This document shows, in pieces, positions 34,116 to 46,927 of a stretch of 64,000 nt of DNA (position 1 is its first letter; each line of letters starts with the position of its first letter). Where the stretch lies: positions 15,105,255-15,169,254 of the forward strand of contig JAJEKV010000011.1 of the NCBI GenBank assembly GCA_021234155.1, read 5' to 3'. Position numbers and translations under genes: made by a program. Under the pieces are notes generated by a model. That model made no database searches. It was not told the origin of the DNA and saw only the letters and a program-made list of their open reading frames with translations. The DNA comes from Isoetes taiwanensis (taxonomy: Eukaryota; Streptophyta; Lycopodiopsida; Isoetales; Isoetaceae).

Positions 34116-34702
34116 GAAGGACTTGAGCCTTTATTATTCAGAGAAAGTTAAAAAGTACAATGGGGACTAAAAACTCAGTGGAGAGAATGTCCACCAGAGC
34201 AAATCCATCCAAATCAAATACAACATCTAAACAGTATGAAGAGCAAGCAAAAATCTCATGAGTAAGTGTGAATCTGAAGATAGTGCTCCCAAATATGGCT
34301 CTTTACCTCATTAGCAATTGATAAGCACCTGAATGCTTTGACAATTCATTGTTGTGCATCGAGAAGGACCTGTGCATCTGAACAAACAAGACCTTTGAAT
34401 ATACCAGATGATCCATGCAGAAACCAAATGAAACGCCCTTTTTGCCAAATTTTCTCAACCATTTGGATAGACTGCTAATAACACCTGCTGGCTATTCAAA
34501 TTGCAATGAAAGAGGCCTTGAAGCCAGAACCAAGCATGCCTGACATGTCTACACAGGAAGAAGCAATGCTCAATTGTCTCGTCCCTCTGTGCACATAAGG
34601 GACAAAGTGCAGATACCTCTAGAGGAAATCTGTGCACCAGAATATTAACGCGCAGACAATGATGAATGACTTGCCACCATAAAACAGATACTTTGGGATA
34701 GA
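34088..34702 (-). mobile_element. 5'-truncated LINE fragment with perfect target duplication
   Basis: On the minus strand the fragment ends in a 28-nt poly(A) (T at 34088-34115). It is flanked by TGCAAAAAGG on both sides (34078-34087 and 34703-34712). The frame at 34455-34637 encodes the zinc-binding C-terminus of a plant LINE ORF2 (zf-RVT), with CPLCAQRDETIEHCFFLC. Only about 590 bp of the element was copied. Confidence 0.88.
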
Positions 34703-34712
34703 TGCAAAAAGG

Positions 34713-37391
34713 TTAGTTTGTTTATTTCCAACATCCTTTTAGTGTCTTTGCAGCTTAAGTACCCGTGTAGTTGGGAAGGTATGTAGTGTGAATCTAATCA
34801 TGTGGTCAAGCTTCAATACATAAAACAAGTCTTTTCAGCTCATTTTTTAAGGTAACTTGGGAGGTTTAAGCAGCTTTAAAATTTTACGCATGATAAAGTT
34901 TGCCTGCTGCTGTAGCATCGGTAGTTAAATGGAATGCAAGCTTTCCCACTGGTAATGGTTTAATGCATTCCATAATCATTGTATTATCTGTTGAGGAACC
35001 AATTACTGTCACAGCATTAGGATGTCTCATTTGTTATATTGCCTACATAAATCATGGCATTTAACCATTTTAATGGCAGCATAGCGAAGTCTATTAACAA
35101 TACTACTCGTTTGGGACTTCTTCAAAACATCTCGCTCAGTGGGGATCTAATAGGTATCAATCAACAAAGCTTACTCAATTTAGTGTTACTAACAATAATC
35201 TGTGGTTCCGTGCTAAGCTACTTGAAAAAATTCTTCAGACGTTTGGGACACTATAATTTTAGGTGTGTTTATCTGGCCTACTCTTCTTTACTAGGTCTTC
35301 AAAGGTGGAGCAATGGCTGCTTTGAGGGAAGACATGTATGCCCAGTCCATCCGCCCCTCCTGTATACACTTGGCTGATAGGCTGAAACATGTTGTGGCAT
35401 GATTGTAGCCTTCCAGAGACGCAATCCCATGGAGTCACCCTATGGAACTACTCCAGGTTGCATTTCCCCGGTCCGATGCAGTGTCCCTTCCAAGAGCAAA
35501 ATGGTTTTGTGGGTAGCTAGAGGATCATGGCAACACACGTCCGTATCCAATTTAACCCCTCAAAATCTATAGGTCGAGCTCAACCGTATCTATTGAGCCC
35601 AAGCCGACCTTTCAGGATGACACTTGTAACCTAGGGGGGGTCAGACCCATACTCATCACATAGTTAATGACTGACTATAAGTCTAGCACACTATAGGGGT
35701 CCCAGTAGCCAAGCTCAGCAAGGTCCCACCTCCACATCACCATCATGTTCATTATCTGGTACTCATGTAGCATCTATATAGCCAGATGGGCTCTATGCAC
35801 AGGCCACATTTATTAGGATTTATGAGATTCTAGCTAAAAAAATCTATAATCCTACTAGCTTTTAGGTCTCTACCCTCCCTTATCCCACAAGCACAAAAGT
35901 TGCAGTAAATAATTACCATAAATCAATTTATTTCAATTGAGAGTTAACATAAGATTCTATCATCCACCAATGGGTTAATTCTTAACTAGAAACTCAAACC
36001 ATCTATTCTATTATACTAACCGGTGCCGTGGTTAGGTCCATGGTTCACCATAATATCCTCTGATTGAATAGGCGGTTCCTCCTCTTCTAAATTCCCCCAA
36101 ATAAGCACCATTTCATTAATTTGAGAAATTTATGCTCATTTGAGAATGTTAAGTTAGCAAGCATCACCCATTCTATCTCCACCTTTGATTCAAATGGTAA
36201 TCACATGCTTGACCTTTACCTTTAATTCAAATGATAAAACTTGCCTTGAACGGGATAAGTTAAATGGCAATCATGCACCTTGGGCGGGATAAATTTGAAA
36301 TGTTAATCACATGTTCCTTGAGCTTTAGATAAGATCAGCGGCCAAGTTAGGAGCGATCAGTGGCTAGGGGAGGAGCGGCTCAGCGACCCAAGTAGATCAA
36401 CAGGTTATAAAGGCAGTTCATGTATCACAAGGTTTTCCAGCCAGGATTCATCCTCTGATTCTTAGCAAAGATTCCTACATCGATCCAAACTAATTTGAGA
36501 TATGTTGAATGTTTTTAGGCTGATTAATATGATTCATAATTTTTAGAATGCTTAGTCTTGAAATAATATTTTAGTAGATAAGCAATATCAAATTGTATTC
36601 ACAGCAACATCATAACTGATAAACACGATCATTCTGGATTTATATTCTAGCAAAATACATCGCAGCACATGATTTATGGCCCAACCGGATCCATTGGGTT
36701 ATGTCAAAACACAAGCGCTGTACAAAGCTCTGGCATCTGGCTTACTAGCCTTCTAGGCTAATCTTGCTACTCCAAGTAGCCATAGATCAGAAAGCAATTA
36801 CAAATTTGTGATGTCGCTATCGTAGTGATCTGTGACCCCTTGTCACGTTTTTTGCCATTAATCTCTCGTACAGACGAATTATGGGAAGTGCTACCCCAAT
36901 TCAGAAACTAGACTCCGAGCCGGTTCTAGTGAAGTAAAAGTCGCCTCAATCGGAACTCTGATTGCAGAGATATGTCTAACTGAAGTTTTGCTTCTATTTA
37001 TAGATCTCTCCAGGACTTTAGCCTTTTTTTAGCAGGCACTTGCCTTTTATATTAAAATAGCTCCTAGGCGCCATGTAGCGCAGCTTCTCGCTGGCAACAC
37101 AGTTTCTAGCATAACTTTTGATCCAGGACTCCATTTCAGCTGAGGCTTATTGCATTGGAAAGCTCTTTCCGGGATCTTCTCTATGATGTATGATATGCCC
37201 ATGTTTGATTACGTTTTCTATGCAAAACAGTCCTCTTCGTCCCGGATTTGGTAGGGTTTGCAGTATTGGATATTGCGTTATAGATTTTTTAGATTAAGGC
37301 TTCACAAATTGATTTGGTTTGCTCTAGATTCTGTCCGCTTTGATTTAACTTTTGTACATACCCGCTTTGATTTCATTTAGAGAGCTTCATC
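34713..37391. other. Non-coding stretch
   Basis: No splice-consistent gene found. A 107-codon frame at 35054-35377 has hydrophobic segments but no recognised feature. The section from about 35390 to 37250 could hold LTR-like DNA, but I could not find paired ends or a primer site. Confidence 0.35.
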
Positions 37392-37883
37392 ATGACAGAA
37401 AGGGCCAGTAATAAGGAGAGATTTGGTGTAAGGATGGCCAGGGAAAAGAAAAAGCCTCCTACTCAGGAATCATTGTTCACACAAGAGGTCCCTTGTCCCA
37501 CAAGTGCTCGGTCTAGCATACAGCTCCATGGTCAGGGGCAAGCTAATTCCAGTGTAATAATGGATTTGCCATTTTCTCTTTTTGGTCCCCAGTGGCCTCT
37601 TCATATCGGCACAAGTAGGTTTGCTATATTTACCTTCCAAGATCGGGAGGATCTCCAAAGTGCTCTAGACCTACAAGTTCAGTGTTTGCCGCCTACACTT
37701 CGTGACCAGGTACGACTCATTCATTCCGAGGGAGGAATGACGGCCACATCTATGATCGTGTCTATCGAGAGATGGACACACTTATTACAATTAATACATG
37801 TCTTCGTTCCAGACCCTAAAGCCCAGTATGTGGGCACAAGTGATGCCTCAGTGCAGACACTAGATACAGAATTACAGCCATAG
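37392..37883 (+). CDS. Uncharacterised 163-aa ORF
   Basis: The ATG at 37392 is followed by a basic N-terminus (SNKERFGVRMAREKKKP). A possibly folded region follows at residues ~58-140, containing FGPQWPLHIGTSRFAIFTF and ERWTHLLQLIHVFVPD. The frame ends at TAG 37881-37883. I do not recognise it. It lies 0.65 kb upstream of a microsatellite-type retroelement tail on the same strand (about 38530-38645), so it may be the remnant of that element's first ORF. No zinc knuckle or RT is present. Confidence 0.3.
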   Translation: MTERASNKERFGVRMAREKKKPPTQESLFTQEVPCPTSARSSIQLHGQGQANSSVIMDLPFSLFGPQWPLHIGTSRFAIFTFQDREDLQSALDLQVQCLPPTLRDQVRLIHSEGGMTATSMIVSIERWTHLLQLIHVFVPDPKAQYVGTSDASVQTLDTELQP

Positions 37884-38529
37884 ACGAAACATTGTGTTGA
37901 AGCGGGAGTGCAGACATTGGAAAGAGAACATGTTGAGATGGGAGTACAGAAATCTCCACAATCCCAAGGGGACCAGGAGGCGCAGTATTGAGCTAGCAGC
38001 TAGGAGCAGGCTGCCTCAGTATCTTCTGTTACCAGGAGCTTGAACTTGCATATTATAGGGGTTGCAGAGGCAAAAAATGATGCCCATTCTGACATGGATG
38101 TGGCTTTGCATTTTTTCACTGATGTCGTGCATGTGAAGGTTGGTGGAGTTGTCTCCGCTACTAGGGTGGGAGCGGCAAGACCTGATCATCCTCGCCACCT
38201 TTTGGTTCAGTTTCAAGACACTCTTAGCCGCTTACATGTTCTTCAGCATGGAAACCATCTCAGAGGGATTACTTTCTCAGTACAAGAGGACTTCTCCCTC
38301 TTCAATTGTGTAACCATAAGGAGGAGCTCTGCAAGGTGAGGGCAGCCCGCCTGCAAAAGAAATGGGCAGTGTATAGGGGAGGCGCAGCAATTATTCTAGA
38401 CCAATAGCCTTCCAATCCTTGGATTGGTTATGTCTAGATAATTTTAGAAGTACAAAATTACCACTAGCATTAGCATTATCTTCTTCTTGGTAGTCTTTCA
38501 ATATTTGGTTATTGTGTTTGGTGATGGAG

Positions 38530-38645
38530 CCTAGTCCCTAGGTTTTAGATTGGCTGTTGCCCTTGCATGTGCCGTCCTATGTTCTCGTGGACGTAAAAAT
38601 CCATCTTATCTTATCTTATATTATCTTATCTTATCTTATCTTTAA
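38530..38645 (+). mobile_element. Retroelement 3' end with (ATCTT)n tail
   Basis: CTCGTGGACGTAAAAATCC is followed by an ATCTT repeat (about 38604-38640). The GGACGTAAAAATC block also precedes the (ATCT)n and (CTATT)n tails of the copies at 1-52 and about 44470-44530. The different terminal repeats suggest tail-specific slippage. Confidence 0.45.
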
Positions 38646-39144
38646 CTTATCATGTGGAATATTATCTATGGTCTTCTTCGAACTCGATCCAACTATTAAT
38701 CATCTCAATGATAGTGCCTCGACCCCTTCCATTATATCAATATTATATTATCCTATCCCCTTTCTTTATATACACTTGGGGAAGTATTAGGACTAAAAAA
38801 CACATACTATTTGCCATACTTTTATCATATTTCTATAACTCTTTCGTCGTGGACCACTCCCCCGTGCTTGCTCCATATCAATCCATCTCTTTTCGAGAAA
38901 GATCGTCCGCGATCATCCAAAATACGCTCCATCTTAATCCATTCCTTCTCAAGATGGATCGCCCTGGAAGTTACATAATCCTGCACAATCTAGCAATGGT
39001 TATGGATATCCACGTACTTCCAAAGTACGTTGTATACCTTGTATTTCCAAAGTAGGTTATCATCTTTCGTACCTCCAAAGTATTACTTGATTGTATCGTC
39101 ACCATGATACAATGTATCTTCAAGATATAGATGCAACTTTTGTC
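38646..39144. other. Short non-coding stretch
   Basis: A degenerate repeat of TTTCCAAAGTA(C/G)GTT occurs at about 39010-39090. No gene supported. Confidence 0.4.
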
Positions 39145-39154
39145 AAGGCAATTG

Positions 39155-42100
39155 TTTTTTTTTTTTTTTTTTTTTTTTTTAAGTAAGAGATGGTTTTATC
39201 ATTAATTATAAATCCTCAAGTACATAGCAAAGAGCATGCTTTTTTATATAGAAGCACGCCAAAAGATAGAAATTTATAACCAGTACAGAGCCTCATAGCA
39301 CAGTAGAACTATGACCCCTTGAATTATCAAAAGGACTATAAAGTGTATAGGATAACTAAATATAGAGTCCTGAATGTAAAAAGAGTCTCCCAAAATGTCC
39401 AACTGCTCCAGCAGATCATGAAGTGAATAACCAACTGTTGTCTCTGCTCTTGAATCCTGCCAACAGGTTAATAGTCCAAAGTAGTGAAACTAGATAAAAA
39501 ATTAGACAAGAGCACAAGTATGTTCAGGGAATAGCAAGGAGGATGGAATGTTTAGGAATCAGCAAAGAAAATGGAGTTAAAATAGGCATTGAAGGCATCA
39601 GTAATTCCAAAGGTGTATTGCTCAGCAGGCCAATTGTTGCTGTAGAACAGACGAAATTTATCGTTGTCCTCCAAAAGAATCAGAAAGGATCCTACATATC
39701 AGCAAGGAGTTTATGATTGTAATATATGGTCCTGTATCTTGTTAGCTGCCTCTCAGTGATAATGAGATTATTATTCACCAGAAATATCCACAAACAACTA
39801 CCTCCCTGCAAAAGATAGCAGCCCACAAAACTTCACTGTCTTTCTGATACCTTTTGTGCCTTGCTCTCATTAGAAAGGATTCCATTGAAGTTGCCAAATT
39901 GTTCTGCAGAACCGGATCCTTTGATGACTGACAGAATGGAGAGTGATCATCAAATTTATTTCTTCCAAATCCACGAAGGAATTCAAGATATTCTAGGATC
40001 ATCAGAAAAAAGAATGTTAGAATCTACTACATTCAAATTTGAAACAAATAACTCAAAATGCCCCTTATACTCTCCATAAGCATCCCATTTCCTATCATAG
40101 TTAGTACCATATCTTTTCTTATGAGCAGTAGCAAGAGTTTCAAAGTCAAATTAAAAATGAAGTTTGGTCCAAAAGATAGAAAGCCTCTTATTCCCATACA
40201 ATACACGATTTCTTGATTTCCATATATTCCAAAGAGCAATATAAGCAATAGTATTAACAAATTTATTATCAGATTGGAGAAAGGAAAGAAGATCTTGATT
40301 ATTGGCAATTCCAAATTTGCTAGCAAACCAAGTCCAAAAGCCATTAAGCTTACAAAAGAAGATATGACTCATTCTCTCATCATTGCCACATAACATAGGA
40401 CAATTTGCCATAATATTGGGATTTTTCCTAGATAAGGAATAAAGATTATTTAAACTGCCATTAACATTAAGCCAAATAAAATAAGAGATCTTTGGAGGAC
40501 AGTAGGAGTTCCAAACATTATGAAAAAGGGCCTTCAACTTATCAGAATTAATTGACCATTTTAACAAAGCTTTACTCTCAGCAGCATTAGAAGATAGAGC
40601 ATTGTACACATGCTTGACCTTATACTCCCCTTTACCATTTATAGACCAGTCACCTTTCCCAGGGTTTGGAGATAGATTAGAAAGAAAATTTTTGATATGA
40701 GGAAAAAAAAATTTATCAGAGGAAGTACCCGTAATGATATCTTTCAATCTAGTCCAAGAAATTATCCTGCCTCCTAAGAAAAGATCTCTAATATAAACCA
40801 GACCTGCATCATGCCATTTTTCATAAATCCTCGGGTGCTTAATTGCCAATACTGAAGAATTATGGTCAGCCAAAATAGGATTCCAGAAAATAGATAAATC
40901 ATTGTGAAGCTTATCTCTTGAGATAAAATGAAAGCTAGGAGAAATAGAATCGCAAGCCTTAATTAAATTTATCCATTAAAGGGGAAATATTAGAGGCTAG
41001 CTTCATATGAGTGAATGCAGAGTGAGGGAGCAGATGATGAATAGAAGGATGACCATAAGGATAACTATTGTTGATCCAGAATCTGATAAACTTGGAGGCA
41101 GGAGATTGACTCCCATGAATGGCCTTCCAAACAAACTTGCCTGCTAATGATTGAGCATGAAGGAATAAATTCTTACAGCCAAGGCCACCTAATTTCTTAG
41201 ATTTACAAATGGAGCCCCAATTGACAAGATGACTGCCTTTCCAGATTAAATTCCTAATGATTTTCTCCAATTCCAAATAAATAATTTTGGGAGCAACTAA
41301 AGCAGTGGAGAAATAAGCATGAGAGCTTGCAAGAACAGAATTTGCAATAATAGTTCTACCTGCAAGAGAGAGAGAAGTCCTATAATTATTCAGCTTCTTC
41401 TTTATTCTTGAAAGAATAGGATCCCAAAGACCTTTAATGCTATGATTCAGAGAAAGAGGCATTCCCAGCAATTTAATAGCTTGCTCAGGGGAGAGGATAT
41501 TAATGCCAGCCAGAAGTTGATGAGGAATGTCTCCAATGGTCAAGCTTTTATCAATATTAAATTGGATGCCTGAAGCAGCTAAAAATTGATTTTAGGATTT
41601 TGAGGAAGAAATCAATATTTGCCATGTCTACATCAAGGAAAGAGAAGGTGTCATCAGCATATTGAAGAATAGTAAGGCATTCATCAGATTCAGGAAGTTT
41701 AAACCCCTTAATTTGACCAAGATGCTGGTAATGAATAATGGCTTTAGTAAGCAACTCAGCTGCCACAACAAAAAGATAGGGAGCTAGAGGACAACCCTGT
41801 CTTACACCACAACAGAGAGGTAAGAAGCCGGAAGGAACACCATTAATAAGAACAACAGGATTGGATCTAGAATTAAGGCCAAAGATAAGATTTTTCAGCT
41901 TTAAAGGGAAGCCAAGTTTAGACATAGCAAAATCCAGGAAATCCCATCTAACTGAGTCGAAGGCACGCTTGAAATCCAGCTTGAGAAGAATACAACTTTG
42001 CTTAAAGATCTTATTCCAATGTAACCCTTCCATAGCAACAACATAATTATCAAGGATGTATCTATTTGGCAGAAAGACAGAATAATTTTAACTGATATTC

Positions 42101-42440
42101 TTTTGCAGAAAACCCTTAATCCTGGAGGCAATAATTTAGCACAAAGCTTGTAAGTGGTGTTTGTGGTAGATATAGGTCTCCAATCTTGAAATTTGGTAGG
42201 ATGATCAATTTTAGGAATCAAGGAAATAAAACCACTCGAGATGGAAGGATAGAGATGTTCAGCATTCCAGAAAGCATGCACAAGGGAAGTAAGATCATTT
42301 TGAAGAATATCCCAGAATTTGATATAAAACTCAGCAGGAAGGCCATCAGGGCTAGGAGATTTTCCCTTACTGAACGAGTTTAGAGTACTTAAGATTTCCT
42401 CTTGAGAAGGTAAAGCAATCACAGAGACATCCATACTATT
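39155..42440 (-). mobile_element. 5'-truncated AT-rich L1-type LINE
   Basis: On the minus strand the element runs from about 42440 down to a 26-nt poly(A) at 39155-39180. It lacks ORF1 and the endonuclease. The RT, thumb and zf-RVT regions are preserved in four overlapping frames, and a 3' UTR of nearly 1 kb follows. AAGGCAATT before the tail (about 39145) and AAAGCAATT after the other end (about 42442) may be the target duplication. Its AT-rich coding sequence is very different from the GC-rich LINE at 5.4-11.5 kb, so the two are separate families. Confidence 0.85.
40151..42434 (-). pseudogene. LINE ORF2 reverse transcriptase, frameshifted
   Basis: Minus-strand frames in order: 42434-41901 with SPSPDGLPAEFY and FQDWRPIS; 42033-41557 with LLKLDFKRAFDSVRW (motif A), CCGVRQGCPLAPYLF (motif B) and ILQYADDTF (motif C). 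Then 41543-40959 has LLGMPLSL, SLAGRTIIANSVL and KLGGLGCKNL (thumb). Finally 40873-40151 has PPKISYFIWL and CPMLCGNDERMSHIFFCKL (zf-RVT). At least three frame changes separate these pieces. Catalytic residues remain, so decay is fairly recent, but the endonuclease is missing and the copy cannot move by itself. Confidence 0.85.
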
Positions 42441-42450
42441 GAAAGCAATT

Positions 42451-43700
42451 CTTTATTGTTATTAATCTATCTGTTTAAACTTTGTATTCAAATAGAAGAT
42501 CCAAAACACCATTAACTAATGGGTTTAAGAACTTGAAAAATACCACTACAGCAACCTTTTAAACATCGACCTGTGCTCCTTTGTTCACCAACGGCATAAG
42601 CCGCTTCACATCAAACCTGCAGTTTCACAATGATCGATACTTTAATCTATGCATACAGCTTGATGTTTATTGATCATATCCGGCCTCTTAGGCGGACCGA
42701 CCTCCAATTGCTTTTGTCGCCTAGCCCAAGATTTGAGTTCCTTAGGCCACGATATTGCCTCTAAAAATAGAACCATTGAAAGATAAAATTCAATGGTTCA
42801 ATGTAAACTGAATGTTTAATAATAATAACTGATATCAAATATCCTATGATCATTTCAACACTCCTCCTTCATAAGATATTTCTCTTATCTTTTTGTAACT
42901 CCCAGCCTGTGTCTTAGCAAATTAAAACGTGGTTCTCTCAGAGCCTTTTTTTTTTTTTTTTTTTTTTTTTATAATGTTTATCAACTATCATGGTCTATTC
43001 TTATCTCCTTCCTGAAAGATGGATATGCCACCTATCTCATTTTGATATATGGATTTTCTTATAACGTCGAGTGCCTTGTCACTCAATGTTAAGACTAGAT
43101 AGGCAGAAATATATGGTTGCAACAGATTTGGCTGAAATAGCGGTTAATTAACGGATATCTTCTAAACCTCACTAATGTTGTTGTCTAGATCCAGTCTCTA
43201 TTCTATTCTATTCTTTTGAACCTATCTTTAGCTTTGTACCTTGGGAACCTTTTCATTAGGGTGGATTATTAATCTTACGCCTTAATCCCCTTCTCTTAAT
43301 TAGACTGATGTCTCCAGTTCTCTTATTGGAATTCATGTCTTTATGTCTGAGTTGTATTCTATACCCTAGTTGTATAGAGCTAAAAACCATTGGTAACCTT
43401 AGGAATATCCATGGCCACTAAGCTGATAATCAGACCGTCTAAATTGATAATCAAACTCTTGGGCTCTTACCGTTATTAGTAAAAGCTTAGCTATAACCTT
43501 CTCCTTATGCATAAACCATGAACTTATTAACCCTCTTATGATAAATATGCATTATTCTGCTTAGTAGTGACCACTTGCCAACTATTTCAACATGTAATTT
43601 TTATATTGACGCTTTGCTCCACCATGCTAACAGCCTATAGACATTGGGCGCCTGTATTAATCCATGTTGTGATAACATTGTTGACAACTTTAGGTTTTAG
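42451..43700. other. Non-coding stretch with a poly(T) tract
   Basis: T25 at 42946-42970 may mark the tail of another minus-strand retrocopy. No coding frame or target duplication could be tied to it. Confidence 0.35.
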
Positions 43701-43712
43701 ATTAAACTTATA

Positions 43713-43741
43713 CTAGTTATGCCCGGCGTTGCCGGGCGTAA
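43713..43741 (-). mobile_element. Helitron-like 3' terminus
   Basis: On the minus strand a GC hairpin, GCCCGGCAACGCCGGGC, is followed after a few bases by CTAG and then T. This is the classic Helitron 3' end (hairpin plus CTRR, inserted before T). The element would extend to higher coordinates. No Rep/helicase frame is seen, so it is non-autonomous. Confidence 0.55.
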
Positions 43742-44285
43742 ATACAATTTTATCGTAGAATTATACGAATAAGATGGAGGATTTAGGAATATATGTAGGC
43801 TTGTCAATTATACTTCTTTTAAGTTATTGTCTAAGTTGGATGTTCATTCTATTTGCGTACGTATGTTGTTCTGTGTATATTGTTGTTGTGTTGGATATGT
43901 GGCATATGTACATGGTTGATAGGTGTTTATGTGTGTATTGTTATTGTGTTGGATATGTGGAGAAATTGTTCTTTCCAGCTCTTGAGGTGTGCCAGACATT
44001 TACAACTATTGAAAGGTCTAACAATTGCAACTATTGAAATTCAACTACTCTATTTTATTCACGTCATTTGGATCCATGCAACATAGTTAAAGATCCAATA
44101 GTTTGCTTCATGAGAACTTGTTATAGATTTCAAATGACAATTGTATCTACAACATACTATAAAAGTGCGTCAGACGCGGTGATTTTTTTAACCAAAATGT
44201 TTAAAGCCCCATATTAATATTTTCTAAATATTTGTTACCATTCAATGGTGAAATTCAATGATGAAATAGGAACTACTAAACGTGT

Positions 44286-44302
44286 GCCCGGCGTTGCCGC
44301 GC
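44286..44302 (-). mobile_element. Second Helitron-like hairpin
   Basis: GCGCGGCAACGCCGGGC on the minus strand is the same hairpin with one arm altered. It is followed by ACACGTTTAG, which lacks a clean CTRR. It is probably a decayed second end, or the end of a related copy nested next to the first. Confidence 0.35.
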
Positions 44303-44469
44303 TAATGTCCTGGCATGTTATGTGCAACTTTAAGCAACATCATAGGTTGATACTGGTAAGAATGGGCATTAATTGCTTTTGTGATTAATTTGGCCATTGA
44401 AATTATTTAATGGTAGTATTATCAATTGGCAGTATTATCAATGTATTAACTTTAGCTTTATAGATCTCA

Positions 44470-44650
44470 GGAATAGAATAGAATAGAATAGAGTAGATTT
44501 GATTTTTTATCGTCCATGGAGACCAATTGGCCTATGGGACCCAAACAAAAAGAGAGCAGCAAGCGTATTACTGTCAGGATTAAAAAACCCCTGCCCCGAA
44601 GGGTTTTCGGGGGGAAAACAATATTTAATAAGGAATGTGGGGGACAATTA
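44470..44650 (-). mobile_element. Microsatellite-tailed retroelement end, third full copy
   Basis: On the minus strand it contains GGGTCCCAT, GGCCAATTGGTCTC and GGACGATAAAAAATC, then a CTATT repeat. It matches the tail copies at 1-52 and 149-330 and shares the AGGATTAAAAAACCCC block. Confidence 0.5.
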
Positions 44651-46232
44651 AATTTACCTCTAAAGACAAAAATTTGGAAAGATAGATCCCAAACTTATGC
44701 TCAAAATGTCACCCTTAGAATTAGTTAAGTACGTCAACAAAAAATATTTACAGACATGCAAAAACACAAAATGTGCAGACCTGTATAAGAAAGCATGCAC
44801 CAATCCACACATAAGAACTCCACGTACTTTAGATCTGCAATAGGCATAAAACAAACTGTAAAGATGCAACACGGTTCTGCTCTTGGAGATCACTCTATTT
44901 GAGTATCACACTGTTGGTGTGGTGGTGTGATTCAACACAACGAATTGTAGCCTTTATTATTCCATCATAGCAAAAATATCACAAATATATTCTTGAAACA
45001 ACGGGCAAACCATGTGAAGGGGAGATGCATGTCCTACTGTTGTAGACACCTGTCCAACACTTGTCAATTCTGTTTGGTTTAACTATTCTGAGTTATTTGT
45101 CAAGTCCACGTATCCATTGGAGGCCTTGATTGATTTTTATATGTGGTTTTCGCAATATTTATTGTTACTGCTTCATTAGAGTCATGTATCTTAGTGTCAA
45201 CTATGTATAAGGCTTTGCATAATTTATTGTTGCAATGGTAGGTGGGTTTGCATGTTCAACACTGCATTTCTTTATTTTTTAGTGGTTCAATACCACTTGC
45301 TTTTCGTTATTTTGGAGTGATTGTAGATTCGAAACCAATTCAACCAATTCAAGTTACGGTTAGAGTGGATTTGTAAGTTCACTTTATGCCAAAACAATGG
45401 TGCAAGGGGCAAATCCCTTGTATTCATGCAAATCCATAAACAACAGTATATTAGGTATCCTCCTTCAAAGAGAAAAACCTGCATAATTAATTTTGGGTGT
45501 TTGTAACCTTATATTGTAACAACTTATAACATGATAGTGACACACTTTAAATTACTTATCATTGATTTTTGTAAGGTCTCTAGGTCAGCCTTTGCTCCAA
45601 AGTGAAAGGTCTGCAGAAACAAAGAAATATGCATGTGTCTACTATTGTAATCCAAGTACTTGTTGGACCATGGTGCATTATGGGTGATCCTCCCCTAAGA
45701 TTTGCATTCTGTTCATCGCAACACGGGTTCCTAGCTTCATACAAATGTAGCACTTGGAGAATAAGAGATGACAAATATGTTGGGGCCCTTCACAAATAGA
45801 TGCCTCTTAAATTATAGCTGGAATTGTATTAATATGCATGCACATCTACGACTTGCCCCATTGATAATAATAAGTGGAATCAAGATCCAATGCCACTTTG
45901 AAAATATGCTGCATTTCAGCAACTTAATTATTGTCATGAAAAAAAAAATATACAGCAAGTTTACTACCAGATCCTGCACATAGGGTTCATGCTTGTTTAT
46001 ACACGATATAAGCAACGAAGAAACACTGCCAATATCACAGTTCATGTGGCACCTAAATCAGATAGTCCATGTGGGGAACATGAATGTCACAGTTCAGATG
46101 AAGAAATATTAACATGAATGTCAACAGTTCATGTGGGCAGATGTACATAATCATATTCTCTAATAAATGAAAATGTCATGATTCATGTGGATCTGCTTAA
46201 TTTACCTCAGCTTCTTTAATTCTTTCAGCTTC
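44651..46232. other. Non-coding stretch
   Basis: Short frames on both strands only. Repeats of CATGAATGTCA(A)CAGTTCA occur near 46078-46130. Confidence 0.35.
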
Positions 46233-46368
46233 GTTCACAGTTCCATCCAATTTGTGGAGAGCTACTACGGCTGAGGAAGAAAACAATTATTTGACCATCA
46301 CAGTTCACAGTTCCAACCAATTTGTGGAGAGCTACTACGGCTAAGGAAGAAAACAATTATTTGACCAT
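46233..46368. repeat. Two tandem copies of a 70-bp unit
   Basis: GTTCACAGTTCCA(T/A)CCAATT followed by about 50 further bases is repeated at 46233 and 46303 with only two or three differences. The array is short and young. Confidence 0.9.
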
Positions 46369-46927
46369 AAGTCTGCCATCCCATGCCTGACTTGTCTACA
46401 TATAGAGTATGATGCAGGGTAAAACATGTTGAAAAAAACTTGTTTCTGAAACCGTGAGACATACCTGCTCATGCAAATTCGGAAAAACCAGTTACCAAAG
46501 AAAATGAGGGTAAAGCAACAATGACTATGGAGAACATGGATGTGGGAACTGCCCGGCTTGCAAATATCCTTATAGATCCTAATGAGATCCATGCATATTC
46601 TGTGTGGCATCCGGTATGCCCTGGAAAGCCAAGAATTCCAAATACAGAAAATATTCCTCCATCTGAACTTAGGTCTTACCAAGTTGTTGCTTCTCGGGTT
46701 GTTCAACAGTTCATTGAAATGCCTCAATCTGAACTTAGATCTTTCTAGCAGTGCAGAGAAACATGGAATATCTATTGCTGCAAGCTCCACGAAACATGCA
46801 TGCCCCTTGAAAATATTTCATAGCTGCACGTAAGGATAATGAAGAGATTAGGCAATTTTTTTATGTCCTAAGCAAGTGATTTCAGATATCTCACAACGAA
46901 CTAATTTTAAGCTAAGTTCCAACTTTG

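Noticed and set aside
35390-37250. Second LTR element
   Set aside because: TG/CA-like ends and a paired copy or primer site could not be identified.
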